Shown: piece by piece, positions 44,739 to 56,185 of the stretch | Position numbering within the stretch: position 1 is the stretch's first letter | Layout: every line of letters begins with the position of its first letter | NCBI GenBank assembly: GCA_003184365.1 | Contig: NKYR01000040.1 | Coordinates: forward strand, 240,409 to 304,408 | DNA length: 64,000 nucleotides | Reading direction: 5' to 3' | Source: Evernia prunastri | Taxonomy: Eukaryota; Ascomycota; Lecanoromycetes; Lecanorales; Parmeliaceae | The notes under the pieces: generated by a model | Databases searched by the model: none | What the model was told of the DNA's origin: nothing | What the model saw: only the letters and a program-made list of their open reading frames with translations | Position numbers and translations under genes: made by a program

Positions 44739-45557
44739 CTTGTATTATCAAAAAGGAGTTTGGCCAGGGGGCCGTGGGTGAAAAGAACATTCGATGCCGA
44801 CTGCACGGAAAAGTCAACGGCATAGCGAGGGATATGCATCGAATAACCTGGGGTAAACAGTCTAGACGGTGGCAAGGCTTCTACGTCGCTTTTACGAGAC
44901 ATGCATTACGAAAACAGCTTCTGACGACGAAGATACCACTACAAACCACTGTACTATTAGGAACACGAAAACACCAAAATAGCGTATTCGAAGCCTGTTA
45001 AACCATTGTATCCCTACAATAATGTCATATCATATCATATCATATCATATCACAAAGTCATCACCTACGAAGCCAACAGAACCACGATCCGACAACTCGT
45101 TTGGTTATATTAAGATAATAAATACTACTAATGTCGTCGACGTTAAAAAATAGGCTAGGTAATGATAGTAAACGTCAATACGTCTGTGAGAGAGAAAAAC
45201 GCCTTGTATATGCTTTCATGCGGGAAAAAATGTAAACGAGAAAAACGGTTTGCTCTTTGCTGTGTGTATATCCAAGCCCCCGTGCACTTTGCTTCTCTTC
45301 GGACGAGATCCCGATAAAAGCAAAATAAAAAAAGGACCGATGAGCAAAAAACGCCGGTGTAAAGGAGTGGGTATATCCCAATCGGTCGGTCGGTCGAACG
45401 AAAGGCACGGAACAGAACCGAACCGGAGTCTGCTATTTTTTGTGTTCCAAACGAGAGGAGAGCGAGCGAGAGACAGAATGAAAGCAACACAAACAGACTC
45501 TCGGCGATGGAGAGCGAGTCGGGGGGAGGGGGGAATCCGAAAGAAATGTGACGAGCA
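44739..45557. other. Convergent 3' intergenic region with CATAT repeat
   Basis: Tail-to-tail spacer. Contains a pentanucleotide (catat)n array of about 5 copies at 45024-45051 and AT-rich polyadenylation-like stretches. No gene supported. Confidence 0.5.
45024..45051. repeat. (CATAT)n microsatellite
   Basis: About five perfect copies of a pentamer in the convergent spacer. Confidence 0.9.
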
Positions 45558-48500
45558 TCAGCCCAGACTCCTATTCGCCTCGGCCTGCATCTTCCGCATG
45601 CGCTGCTGGTGCAGCTCGATCATGCTGCGCTGCCTCATCCCGCGGTCCATGGCGCTCTGGCTCACGCTCTGGCCGAGCCGCTGCTCCTGCCGACCGGAGC
45701 TCTCGCGCCGCTTCTCGGCCAGCAGGTCCGCGCGGCGGGCCTCGATCTCCTGGTCGCGGAAGTGGGCCGTCGGCGGGGCCTGGAGGGCGGCGTGCCAGGC
45801 GGAGGCGGTGGAATCGCGGGGGGCGAGGGAGGGGGCGCCGGACAGGGGGCGCAGCGGGGTGCGGGAGGGCCGGTTGCGCGGGTGGGGCGCGCCGTTGGGG
45901 GGGTAGAACTGCGGGGATGCGCCGAGGACGGGGCCAGAGGATGAGCGGTGCAGCTGCAGGACCGAGTGCGGGTTGTTTTGGAGGAGGGATTTCCGCTGCG
46001 CGAGGGTGATGTTCTCGTCTTCGTTCAAGACGCGCAAAGCCGGGTGCTTTTCCAGGGTGGCGTTCGACCAGTTCCGCAGAAGGGTTGTAGAAGAGGTTTT
46101 GTTGCGAAGCATGCTGTCCCGGTGAGACATCAGGTGCGTTGGGGAGGGAGTGAAGCGGGTTGGGAAGGAGGACTCAACGCCTTCTTCTATTGGAGACTGG
46201 ACCAGGGCTGAGGGAGTTAAGCTTCTGCGGAATCCTCGGGAAGACGGGGTGGGTGATTGGGAAGAGCGGAATTTAGGAATTGGCGGCCGGTATTGTTCTT
46301 TGCGGCTTTGAGTGCTGCCGAGGGATGTTTGGGATGCGGATCGTTCCATGTTGTTTGCTAGGGAAGTCTGCGATGGCGTTCTCTCCATAGCTCTCTCGTG
46401 GCTTGGTTGATGCACCGACGGCTCGAGCTGTTGGGCATGTTTCTGTCTTTGTTTGTGGAAAGGGTTCTTGGTTTCGAAGTAGGAAGCAGGCCTCTCACCC
46501 AAGCTGTGCCTTTTGACGGTCAGAATTGGAGCCGGTTCCGCATTAAGTGGCGTCTGCTGCAAAGCACGGGCATCTACAGGTGCAGCGGGCTCGCCAGACA
46601 GCGATGACTCTGAGGCCCGACGTCCTTTTGCTCTGAGCTGATCGATTTCAGGCACTTCCGCTCCTTCGAGGTGCTTCGCCCATTCGTTGGTTCTGTAGGC
46701 CGTCACCACCCTTGAAGCGCCATCGGGTAAACTTTTACAACGAAGTAGAGTATATATCCTGGGATGTTGTTCCAGTGCTTCTGAGTCGGCGGGAACCTTT
46801 TTTCTTGATGTGAAGTTTGGCTCCTGAGCGATCGATCGTGCGTCCGTGTTACTGTGGACCTCCGAGTCTGGCAGAACTACGGACTCTGGCCGGGGCCCAC
46901 CCGACCCATCAACATCCTGAGCCTCCTCAACTTGGCTTGCGCCTAATGCCATCTTGTTTGGGCTCTCTCGTGGCGATTTCGCTGCGTCTTTTCCGATAGC
47001 TGCAATTGGGTGTGTTCCCTGCATTGTGTCTTGCTTTGCAAGAGCCTCGAAGAATTGTCTCTGATCTCTCACGGACAGCGCTTCTTCTTCCAAGTCGTCC
47101 TTTTCGGATACCCCATCGATAGTCGCGGCTACTGACGAAGCTCGGTCATATTCGGTATCCGGTATCACTGAGGCTTCCATCGACGTGCTTGCAGCGATGA
47201 TGCTTCGTTGTGACCTGTCGGACAGCCTTCGTACAGTAGAAGACCCTGATAGACTTCTAGACTGTCTGTTTGTCATAGGCTCCGAAGCAGCAGATGCGGC
47301 AACTGAAGAGCGTCCGTCTTCGCTCCCAGAAATTGGAACCGGCACGTTAAATGGCAGGTGCGTAATTTCGGGCTTCGGAGTAAGGCTCTGGTCTACAGAA
47401 CTGAGTACTGCTGCATTTCGGAGAGGCTGCTCGGAGCCGGAAGGGTTCGATGCACCGATCTGAGACTCATAAATCGAATGGTCTCTAGGCTCTCCTATTG
47501 AGCGTGCCAAATGCTGGCCAGCAGCCGATGTAGTAGGGGGGATTTTGTCATCCTGAATGACGTGAATCAAAACACCCCCATCTCTCTTTGGGGCATTCGG
47601 AGGAACGTCCATTTCGTGCAGTTCGATGCCCTCAGAATCCGACCCTCGGACATCTGGAGCTTCAGCATTGCTCAACGAGCCCTTTCGGCTACCTGGTTCG
47701 TCCGTTCCAATGCCAGAATCCACAGGGTGAGGTCTGCTTTTTTCACTACTACCATAAGCAGCTTCCCACGAGCCTCGTTCTCGCTTGATGCCATCCTCAA
47801 CCCTTCTGCCTTGCTCCTCATCAGCTAGATTTTCCTCTTCGTCTTTTCGTCTTTGCTCCCTTTCCCTCTCTTCCTTTCGTCTCCTGATTATTTTCCAGAC
47901 CTTCATTTGAGACATTATGCCCATCGCGCAGACAATGATGATGGCTCCAGTCTCGACTTGTATACCGCGTGTTATAGGATATGGGCCGCTGTAATTCAAA
48001 GGGAATATCTCATTGTTGATATCTGTATTCAATCGAAAGGTTATCTAAGTGACTCAAGCGTCGAAACAAGGACCTGCAACTTACTCCAAATGTACAACCA
48101 GAACTCCTTGAGACCTGCACGACTGAAGCAGTCGATACCGAGGACGACGGCGGTCGCTCCGGCGAAAGACGTTGATCCGATCAAGCCGTATGGTCGAGTA
48201 TGACGGCTGATGTACAAAGCTGGCACGCAAACGGTCAAGCATGAAATGAAGAGGATCTTTCCAGTTGTGTTGTGGATCGTCCCTCCGGGTCTTAAAACTA
48301 AAACCCACATGCTGAAGCAGAAGCCGCCAAGAAAACAGCTGATACCCTCCGTAACATCTTTGAATAAGAGGGAAGCACCTCCAGCTATCAAGCCAGTCAC
48401 GCATGCAGCCACAACATAGGCGCCCTGAGCGGCGTTGGAGACCGGTGTATGCATCACGAATTCGATCAATATCGTGACTGCCAAAGCGAAAACGTAGGCA

Positions 48501-48952
48501 GCCGAGAGGAAGATGTGGAGCCATTTAGTCTTGATGCCGATAAGGATATAGAGGGCGCCAGTGAGTATCAAGATTGTTCCTGCAACAGCCATGGCTGGCG
48601 TGATTTTCGGGTTTATTGGTAGTCCTTCGATCTTGGGCGTAGTTGTACCCGTGACATTGAGCGAGCCTTTCGCGATTGGGGTAGCTGTTATGAATGCCAT
48701 TGTACTTGATGCTGCAGCATTCATGGCTTTCGCTGGGGCTCCCGAGGTGCTGCTCGTTCCATCTGACGGGAAATTGGGTGTAGCTTCACTCGAGGTAGAT
48801 TTTGTGGAGTGGGTTATCGAAGTAGCCGTAGCATCCTGGATGGATGTAGTAGCTTCTCGTGGGACTATAGCTAATGGTTGAGCTATGGCTGGAGGGCAAT
48901 TGATGGCCAACAGTATGGCCGATACGGCTAGATGAAGCCATTTTGCACGCAT
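45558..48952 (-). CDS. DUF4203 (TMEM198-like) membrane protein with long cytoplasmic tail, 1,110 aa
   Basis: Two exons, 48952-48085 and 48022-45558, intron GTAAGT..ACAG, exact phase. A signal peptide (MRAKWLHLAVSAILLAINCP) is followed by a Thr/Ser-rich lumenal segment. Hydrophobic helices make up the DUF4203 region (about residues 115-330): VAGTILILTGALYILIGI, IFLSAAYVFALAVTILIEFV, AAQGAYVVAACVTGLIAGGA and ILFISCLTVCVPALYI, ending GIQVETGAIIIVCAMGIMSQ just after the splice junction. A basic and acidic charged linker then leads into about 750 disordered residues rich in Ser, Arg and Pro, with several SxS/RRxSL-like phosphosites and a Gln/Arg-rich C-terminal helix (MRQRSMIELHQQRMRKMQAE). Probably an endomembrane or plasma-membrane protein. 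Biochemical role unknown. Confidence 0.88.
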
Positions 48953-51547
48953 GGCGGCAGCTTTTGGGTGGAACCTTTGAAAGATGGAACAGCGGGGTGT
49001 CTATCACCCAAGGCTCCCTTTCATTTCGTCAGTCACGGAAAATGAAATTAGTGATATTTGGCAATGAGGCCGTATCCTGCAGCATCTGTAACAGGAGTCC
49101 TTATCGTAATAACAGAAGGGGAATTGAAAGACGATCCCGAGGCATGAAGAAACGCTGATGAGAAAGAAAGCTGTGGCACGTTGAGGAAAGAAGTAGAAGG
49201 TAGAAAGTAGAATGAGATGTAAAAGCTTCCCCCAGATGTGCAGGATGACAAGGTGATGCCCCCCAGGCCACAACGGCTGGGCTCCACATTTGACATTGAT
49301 GTAGCAGATTGCAGGGGGGTTGAATACGGTAGGGTGGAGACTGGGGACTGGAGAGGCTCTTGTCTTGCATGAGGCTTGGAGAAGGATGCTTGCATGAATC
49401 TAATCCCTAAATCTAGAGTCAGTTTGTCTTGATCCGAAGGGTTAATGATGTGTGTGATCGGTGGAGCCAAAGGTTTGGCTTGATTTTGACTGGTATTTCT
49501 AGCTGAGCACATTTCCCTCTTCGGATGGGATGTTTCGGGGGTATCTCCTTGGACCCCACGCGGGCTACTGATACTTTGGTACGTGCAGAGAGTATGTAGG
49601 GAGTAGGGAGTAGTAAGTAGTAAGTAGAAAAGTAAGGTAGTAAGAAGTAAGTAGTAAAAGTAGATTTTGACTCTCGAGCAAGAAATTGCATGATTAGGTA
49701 GGTACTAAATGCTAACCAAGGTACTAATTAATTACTGATGATGCACCTCCGAAGCCCGGAAAGCCGGGAGATTACCCCACACCCTTTCATTTCCACCAAG
49801 CTCGGACTTAACAATCTCTGTTACCTTGGCCACAATGCGAATTGGTTGGCGACACCGTCGTGAGCGTGTCGCTGTGATGCAACGCAAAAGTAACACGTTC
49901 TTCCAATCGGTGACTTGGTTATACATCCAACGTGGGATGTAAGATGGATTGAGATGATATATGCATGCACAATCCATAAGCGATTGGAGCGAATTTGCTT
50001 GTACTCAAGTGTACTATGCAGAAGTTGGAAGCAAAGGTTGGAAACATTAATATTATTGCAGCCTTTGCAGGTTCCCAAAATGGGAGAATAGGTAGGCCTT
50101 TGCCGCCTTTCTCAGGGCCTTCTCAGGGGCACTGGGGGGGGGGAGCAAACCGGGGCATACGGGGGTTGCAGGGTCCAATTTAAGCTTTGCTTTGGAGCCT
50201 AACTAAGGGGAACTCGGTAAGCAGCCGTGGCCCGTCATTTCCTGGAAGATCTTCAACTAGTAAACGGTTCTTAGTGACAGAGCGACAACGACATACCCTT
50301 CACGCCTTCTCTATCTCCTCCATTTCTCCGCTTCACTCCAACCAGACTTGCTCATCTGAAGCAAATGAAATAAAATTCTTCATCATCAGCATCCTTCTCT
50401 TTAGACGCTGCTGTTAGCATGATAATAGTGCATGTGCCGCACTGCCGTGTACCTTACCCTGTCGCCCTTTTACTGGTCTCAAAATTGCCATGATGTAGCC
50501 TTGTCCTTCATGATCATTCGTTCATTTGCATGTTTTCTCCTTTGGGACAGAACAGGATTTCTGCGACAGTAGTGTCAAGGCTTGACCGTCTCCTTAACAT
50601 TGCCCCCCGCTTCCTCATTCGGGCTCGGGGGATAAAGGATCTCCGGTCGAGATTATTGTGCATCCGAGCTCGCCACAGCCTCCTCGGTGCACTTCCTTTG
50701 GGAGAACTTAGGCGAGTCCTGAGTCCGACGACTCCAGCTGATGCAGTAAGCCAGCATTGCAGCACAATGCCTTCTTCAATCCACCGCACAAGCTTCGACT
50801 TCTTATCTATAGAGGAACCCTGAGCGAGCAGATACTGCACATGGTAGAGAGATAGAAAATGGCTAGGGCAGGAACGGTGTACATCTGTCAGCAGAGGAGC
50901 GTGTCCTACGCTGCAGTGCTCGGGCAATATGGGCATGAACGGCAGCTAGAGCGGGCAAGTAGAAGGCGGATAATGCGTTGGGATAGTTGCTGGCTCGTAG
51001 AAAAGCGTGGGAATCGAGTTGTAGATTATGCAAGCGTGAACGCACCCAGCATGTGGAATGTCCAATTCATCTTGTGTCCACGCTTGCTCGCGACTGGTAA
51101 CAAAGGCTTTTGGATCTATGATAACAAAATTGGGCTTAGTGGTTCGCATATCGTCAGCGCATAATCGCTATCGGCTTGTCAGTCCTTAGCTCGCGTCACG
51201 AGGAAGCCGCACCGACCCTTCCTTCGATCTTATCTCTGTTCAAAGCCAGAGCATTTGTTTCTTTCCCTCCCACACTGTATAGCTTAATCTTCATCCAGCT
51301 TGATGCTGCTACCGTGCATGTCGGTTTTCGTAAAGCCGGAGGTATTGCATTTGTGTTTCCAAGTCTGCTAGTCTTGGCTTTGAGAACGATGGTATGCACA
51401 TATATTCAGCTGTCCTGCTGATCGTCCATGCATCCATGAAGATACAAAAAGACCAACACCCCTCCATCTGACCACTCAGAAGCCTTCTCAATCCTCTACT
51501 CGACCTTCACAGTTTATCCGCGTGTCTCACCTCCATCCTTTCACTAA
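48953..51547. other. 2.6-kb intergenic region, no gene supported
   Basis: Contains the promoter of the DUF4203 gene, an (agta)n-rich stretch at 49591-49663, a GC-rich patch with a G run at about 50135, and many short random ORFs on both strands (longest 154 codons at 49048-49512, Ser-rich and low-complexity). I see no exon chain. The size is unusual and may conceal a small spliced or noncoding gene. Confidence 0.4.
49591..49663. repeat. Degenerate (AGTA)n simple repeat
   Basis: A run of gtagtaag/agtagtaa units about 640-710 bp upstream of the DUF4203 start codon. Confidence 0.75.
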
Positions 51548-51783
51548 CACACCATCATCCCCCACCGCTTCGCCTCTATCACGTCAATTAGCATCAGCTG
51601 GCAGTTTGACTCCCCGTGGTACGATCGGCACATCAACACCCCAGGCCCCTCCGAAGGTTGGCTTTTGATGGGCGAGGAACCGCAAGGGTTGGAGGATATC
51701 AGGCTTGCCATGGGAGACGACGGTAGCGGCTCGCTTACCTCGATGATAAGAAACCCTGTAAGCATGGAAGGTTGTAGACAGTA
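51548..51783 (+). CDS. Exon-like segment of an unrecognised gene
   Basis: The plus frame from after a TAA at 51545-51547 reads WQFDSPWYDRHINTPGPSEG, then WLLMGEEPQGLEDIRL and GDDGSGSLTSMIRNP. The composition is strongly protein-like, with a clean GTAAGC donor at 51758 right after NP. Read-through stops at 51781. I could not find a convincing upstream start exon or a downstream partner, and a minus-strand ORF also covers the region. It may be an internal exon of an unresolved gene or a fragment of a dead one. Confidence 0.3.
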
Positions 51784-52331
51784 GAGCAAGCCCGGCATCA
51801 GACACCCGTCCGTCTATATAACATTGCTATTACTATCAAGGCGCCTACCTATACAGTCTCAAGCACCCGAGTCACCATAGCTTCACAACCCCGATAGGTT
51901 TTCACGTCAGATGTTTCCCGCGAAGTGCTAGTCTCCGCTTTCTCCTGCGAATAAAGACCGCAAGACGAACAACAGAGCCTGTAGCTACGAAAGGCCAAAT
52001 CGACGCCGTTGACCGTTTCATGACCGATTCAATCGGTCCAGGCGGATACAATGCTCGGGGAATGAAGGACATAGAAACCCAGCTGCTTACGTTTGATTCT
52101 ATCTTGCTTTGAGCTATCAGCTTTTTCTTCTCAGAACATGACCACGTTCAGGTGCGAGAGAAGTTATGAATGGGAGAGCAACAGTGCGTTACGTTGATTA
52201 TCGGCTAAGCTATGAATGGCTCCAGCAATGCGAGTAACAAATAAATGGTATCAATACGCTCAACAAGCTTGAAAAGCAGTAGAAGTGGCAACAACAACAA
52301 CAGCCATAGCAATGACAATAGCAAATGTAAA
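51784..52331. other. Intergenic, no gene seen
   Basis: Lies between the exon-like segment and the ERF4 gene. Contains a short (aac)n run at about 52287-52302. Confidence 0.4.
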
Positions 52332-53560
52332 TCAGATCTCCGCTTTTGCTTCCCTCCTGCTTTCCGCGTCAGCAGTCGCTTCCCCTTCGTCGTCATCCTC
52401 TACAACCCCAACATGCGGGTCGGGTATCTGAATATCTAGACACAGATACCCCGTCCTCCTCAACGGTATCGCCTTGACCAACTCCTCGTCCTCTTTGTCA
52501 AGCCCCTTCCTCCTCTGCCCGTTCCACTCCTCAATGAGCAACTCCACATCCCTCGTCCCTCTCTTCACGCCCGCGAAGCCCAAATCCTCGTATATCCAGC
52601 CAGTCGCTACGCCTAATATGGCATCTACCCACGCCCTCCATCCGTAGGGTGAGAATGCTGCCGTGAGCCCTTCGTTGACGTTCTTGATCAAATCTCGAAA
52701 ATCCGGTTCGCTGACCCAGGGATCGAGGACCTCAGGGTAGGTGTGGCTGAACGTGGGCGCGAGGTCGCCCTGTGCCATCCAATCTCTCGGTATGCGGATT
52801 ATGCGTGTCGTGCTGTGTAGTGGCGACGTGAGAGGTATGTGCGGGTTGGGATGTGGGTAGCACGGGTGCAAGGGTCCCCAAGCGAGGTTCGACTTGGTAG
52901 AGGATGCCTGGTGGCTGTGGCGTGGGGTGGAAGCACGGGACTGTTGTGGTGGTGGATGGGGTATGCCATATTCGAGGTCTTTCGCCGGGGTTGGTGGGCG
53001 TTTTGAACGGCTGTCGGAGTGGACGGAGTGCTGGGAGGGAGTGGGGGTCATTGCGCTGGGGGCGGGGCCTGGCCTTTGGGGGAGCGGTGACGGTCCCAAA
53101 CGAGAGGGCGACTTGCCTCGAGGAGACACGGAGGGTTTTCTGCGCGGGGTTGGAAGTCTACTAGAGCCTGGAGGTTCGACCTGGAGGCTGCTTTGGCTTT
53201 GGAGAACGTCGCGCTGGGGAGGAGCGGTCTTTGGAATCGAGGGTTTGGCTAGGAGGGCCAATTGCGGAGCATGGCCTGCTAGCGACGAATTTGTGATGCC
53301 ATCGGAGGGCACAAATTTCGGAGGTGGATTGACGATAGCTGAAGAGTTGACCGGATTCCACAGGCTGGCGGGCTGGGATTTGGAGGCCCTTCGAAGTCTT
53401 CCGGAGAAGGTCCAGGAGGCTAGTCGCAAAGACCTTCGAGGATTCGCCTGGACTGATCGCCGAGAATCTTCGGCTAGGGGATGCTCAGCAGGGAGGCGAC
53501 CTTGTGTTTTGCTGGTCGAGGCCTGCGTACAAGCGTCGTTGGCGGCATCATGAGTCGCCG
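52332..53560 (-). CDS. ERF4: ERF4/golgin-7-type palmitoyltransferase subunit
   Basis: The Erf2-Erf4 complex palmitoylates Ras at the ER; Erf4 is the non-catalytic partner. The C-terminal half holds the family domain: RIIRIPRDWMAQGDLAPTFS, then YPEVLDPWVSEPDFRDLIKN, VNEGLTAAFSPYGWRAWVD and GVATGWIYEDLGFAGVKRG. A Pro/Ser-rich disordered N-terminal region of about 200 residues precedes it. The frame stays open upstream to about 53610 without an ATG (reading THDAANDACTQASTSKTQ). The start is therefore unresolved. A separate short frame, starting MMPPTTLVRRPRP at about 53550 and ending in a stop, is a candidate first exon, but I could not find a phase-correct intron. Ends with an acidic tail (EDDDEGEATADAE). 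Confidence 0.8.
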
Positions 53561-54235
53561 TTGCTGAGGATGTTAGATGATTAATGGTGATTGGCTGCAG
53601 GTCTAGCGTGCTCTACTCTAGCTGCATATGCGTGAGTGGGAGAATCGGCGAGGCTCTTTCTCCAAGTACCTTACTCTCTCTGTGTTAAATCAAGACACGC
53701 TTTTTCCAAAAATCTAGATATCTCAAGGCCTTGAAGTATTGTGAATAAACAATTAGATGTGGTTGTTTGCTTGCTCGAGGATTGCTTGCTTCATTTGTGA
53801 CATCGTTTGAACGTCGTCATTTCGGGGAAATGAGGCTTGTCTCAACGGAAGCGTCCGCCAAACTTATTAACCGCTCCACACTATGTAGGAACCCACGGTT
53901 GAGTCGAGACAGGAAACAGTAAAATTGGTCTGGTTATTGTCTGCTGCTAGTGTCCATCAGTACGCTTCAAATAGGTATGCCGACGTCTGTCCACCTTCTC
54001 AACTACGTTCAATGCAGCGTCTTTTGGCGTAATTGCCGTCGAAGAGCATGGATTTGAGTGGCCGAATCACTATTCATGTTGTACCTCAAGATGGGTGGGG
54101 CAGCAAGAGTTCAATGATTTTACTGACTAGCTATTACATTATGACCGCAAGTTGTATTACCATCCAATGCACAAATCTGCCGCAACCTGTAAACATACTG
54201 GGCCATTCATCGACAGCTCTCTCCTCTCGAATAGC
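53561..54235. other. Intergenic, no gene seen
   Basis: Probable ERF4 promoter and 3' region of the small secreted protein gene. Nothing else supported. Confidence 0.4.
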
Positions 54236-54864
54236 TCAAGAGGAGGAGTACAGAACGCCAACAACATTATCCAGAACCTCCACCGTCAAGTTTAGCGACG
54301 CCGACTCCACCACTGTGACAGTCACAGTCTTTACAGACTTCAACGTGGAAAACGTGCACTCCACCATGGCTGGATCAAGGGCAGTGCCGTTATAGGTACA
54401 TTCCTCACTAACCGCCTTTCCATTCGTCTTTGTGCCGCTGAATTGCACGGTGCAAGGCTCCGGGAGCCCAACTGAAACCTCGGATTGAACGGAGCATCCA
54501 AGGTAAGTAGAGTCCAGATCGAAATCGCTGACTTTGGAGCCGGTGTAACTGGTGGTGATCATAGCATCGCCGTTGGTGGGAACGTGGGATGCGGAGTTGT
54601 TGGGGCTGTGGGCTCTGAGGACGGCCACGCCGTTGGCGCGGACATTGAAACCTGGGTAAGCCAGGCCGTCATACGGGGTCGGGACGGGGTTATTTTCAGC
54701 CGCTAGTGGGTCGGCGGCCAGATTGTCAAACTGTTTTTTCGTTTGTCAGCCCTCTGTTTGCTGCTGATGATTGGTGATAGGTTTACGCTGGCGTTAAAAG
54801 GGGTTGATTTGACAGCCGAACAGGCAGCTGCCAGGAAGAGTGTGCCGACCAATTCCAATTGCAT
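54236..54864 (-). CDS. Small secreted protein, 181 aa
   Basis: Two exons, 54864-54814 and 54730-54236, 83-bp intron (GTCAAA..AACAG with a CTGAC branch point), exact phase. Exon 1 is almost entirely a signal peptide (MQLELVGTLFLAAACSA). The mature part begins FDNLAADPLAAENNPVPTPY and contains four Cys (YLGCSVQ, PEPCTVQF, SEECTYN, MVECTFS), likely two disulfides, plus several NxT/NxS sequons. No transmembrane segment or GPI signal. This is the profile of a small secreted or cell-wall-associated protein common in Pezizomycotina. No function known. The intron sits right after the signal peptide. Confidence 0.75.
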
Positions 54865-55818
54865 CTTGACTCTATTGTATGTTGGGGACGGAAATGTGAG
54901 TAATAACTTGGAGCAAGGTGGAGTTGGAATGATTTCAAGGGCTCCCGGCTCCTTTATGTATCTATTCTCTCCAGATCCGGATCTGAAAGGCCGAATTGCT
55001 TTCTCCGGGGGAGCAGAAGCATCAAGGATCATTCCAATCCCAGCTATAAAACGTATTGTTCATGACGTCTGCGTATCTTGAAGGACTTGTAGACGCAGAT
55101 CGGGGAACACCATATCAGGTGTGACACATTAAGGTATTGGGGTCCGGTTCTCCGAGTATGGCCTCGGCCGTCAAAACATGGGATTTGTTGGAAAGAACGC
55201 GACGGAGAAGCTTGGACAAACATTACCATGTAGATCACAGGAAGAAACCCACCCGAGTACTTGCCACATAAGATTACCATGTAAAACAGTGATATAAGAG
55301 ACGAGGCAGACTTATCCGTGATCGCAGCCGTGTTCTTACCTGGCCGAGAAATCCGAACCACTCTTCAGTAAATGGCCGCTCCACACCACCTTCGAAATCT
55401 TATTTTTCATCGGCGCCTTCACAACACCCTCGAGAAATCGTAAGCTTCGATATTTGTAATTCCCTATGTAAAATGAAAAGTAGATAGACCTGATGTCATT
55501 GTGTACGCTCAATTGCCGGGGTATCACGTGTTCACGAGTTGTCGGCACTGAATTGCTTGAGTCTGCGTCATGATCCGACCCTTGGGGAAGAAGGATATGC
55601 CTTGACCTTCGAAAGTGATGATCGAATCTGGCTTCTGCACTGCTGAGGCTGTGCCTAGGTAGGAGATCTCAAATGACTGGTACACTCAGTAGCAATGTTT
55701 CTTCCACCCCCCGTCTCCGTTCCTCCTCTGGGATTACTCTCCCAGATCCAATTTTCAACCGCTAGGACTACCATGCAATGCCCCGCAGCCCCCATTAAAG
55801 AGACAAGGCAAACGATTT
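54865..55818. other. Intergenic, no gene supported
   Basis: Promoter of the small secreted protein and 3' region of the next gene. Short ORFs only. Confidence 0.4.
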
Positions 55819-56185
55819 TCATGTACATTGCTTAAAAGTACGCTTGTTCCCATTCCTCGTAAAGTTTCCCGCAAACGCCCAATTCAAATACCCCCCGTCC
55901 CCCTTGAGCGTGAAGTCCCCGGAGTCAAAGATATAGTTAGCAGTCGTAGCTAAGAGTCTATGTAGGTGTTTTGCAAACGAGCTGCTGATATTTGGAGCCT
56001 TGCAGATTTTGATCGTGTGGCGGAAAGACGATGATGACATTCTTCTTTGGGTTTGCGGCCGTCACTGTCCCCAGGGTTTGCTGGGTCCATCCATTGCGGA
56101 AGTTTTGGTCATTGGCGTTGCCAGTGACAAGACCACTGACTCCGGTGATTAGACCGGTGACGGCGCCAGAGACGAGACTGCCCAT
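55819..56185 (-). CDS. Small conserved-looking protein, frame break inside
   Basis: Start MGSLVSGAVTGLITGVSGLV at 56185; the frame continues NDQNFRNGWTQQTLGT and NPKKNVIIVFPPHDQNLQG. A second frame reads ANYIFDSGDFTLKGDGGYLN then WAFAGNFTRNGNKRTF to 55819. Together they look like one compact protein of about 115 residues. Between them (about 55950-55975) I find no GT-AG intron that preserves phase: the only short GT..AG candidate is 29 bp and shifts the frame. Either one base is wrong or the gene is frameshifted. The family is not recognised; the glycine-rich N-terminal segment may be membrane-associated. Confidence 0.5.

Noticed and set aside
49048..49512. 154-codon minus-strand ORF upstream of the DUF4203 gene
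   Set aside because: Ser/Pro-rich with no motif or supporting exon structure; lies in the promoter region.
50530..51164. Plus-strand ORFs of about 100 codons
   Set aside because: No protein-like composition, splice pattern or motif; consistent with random open frames.
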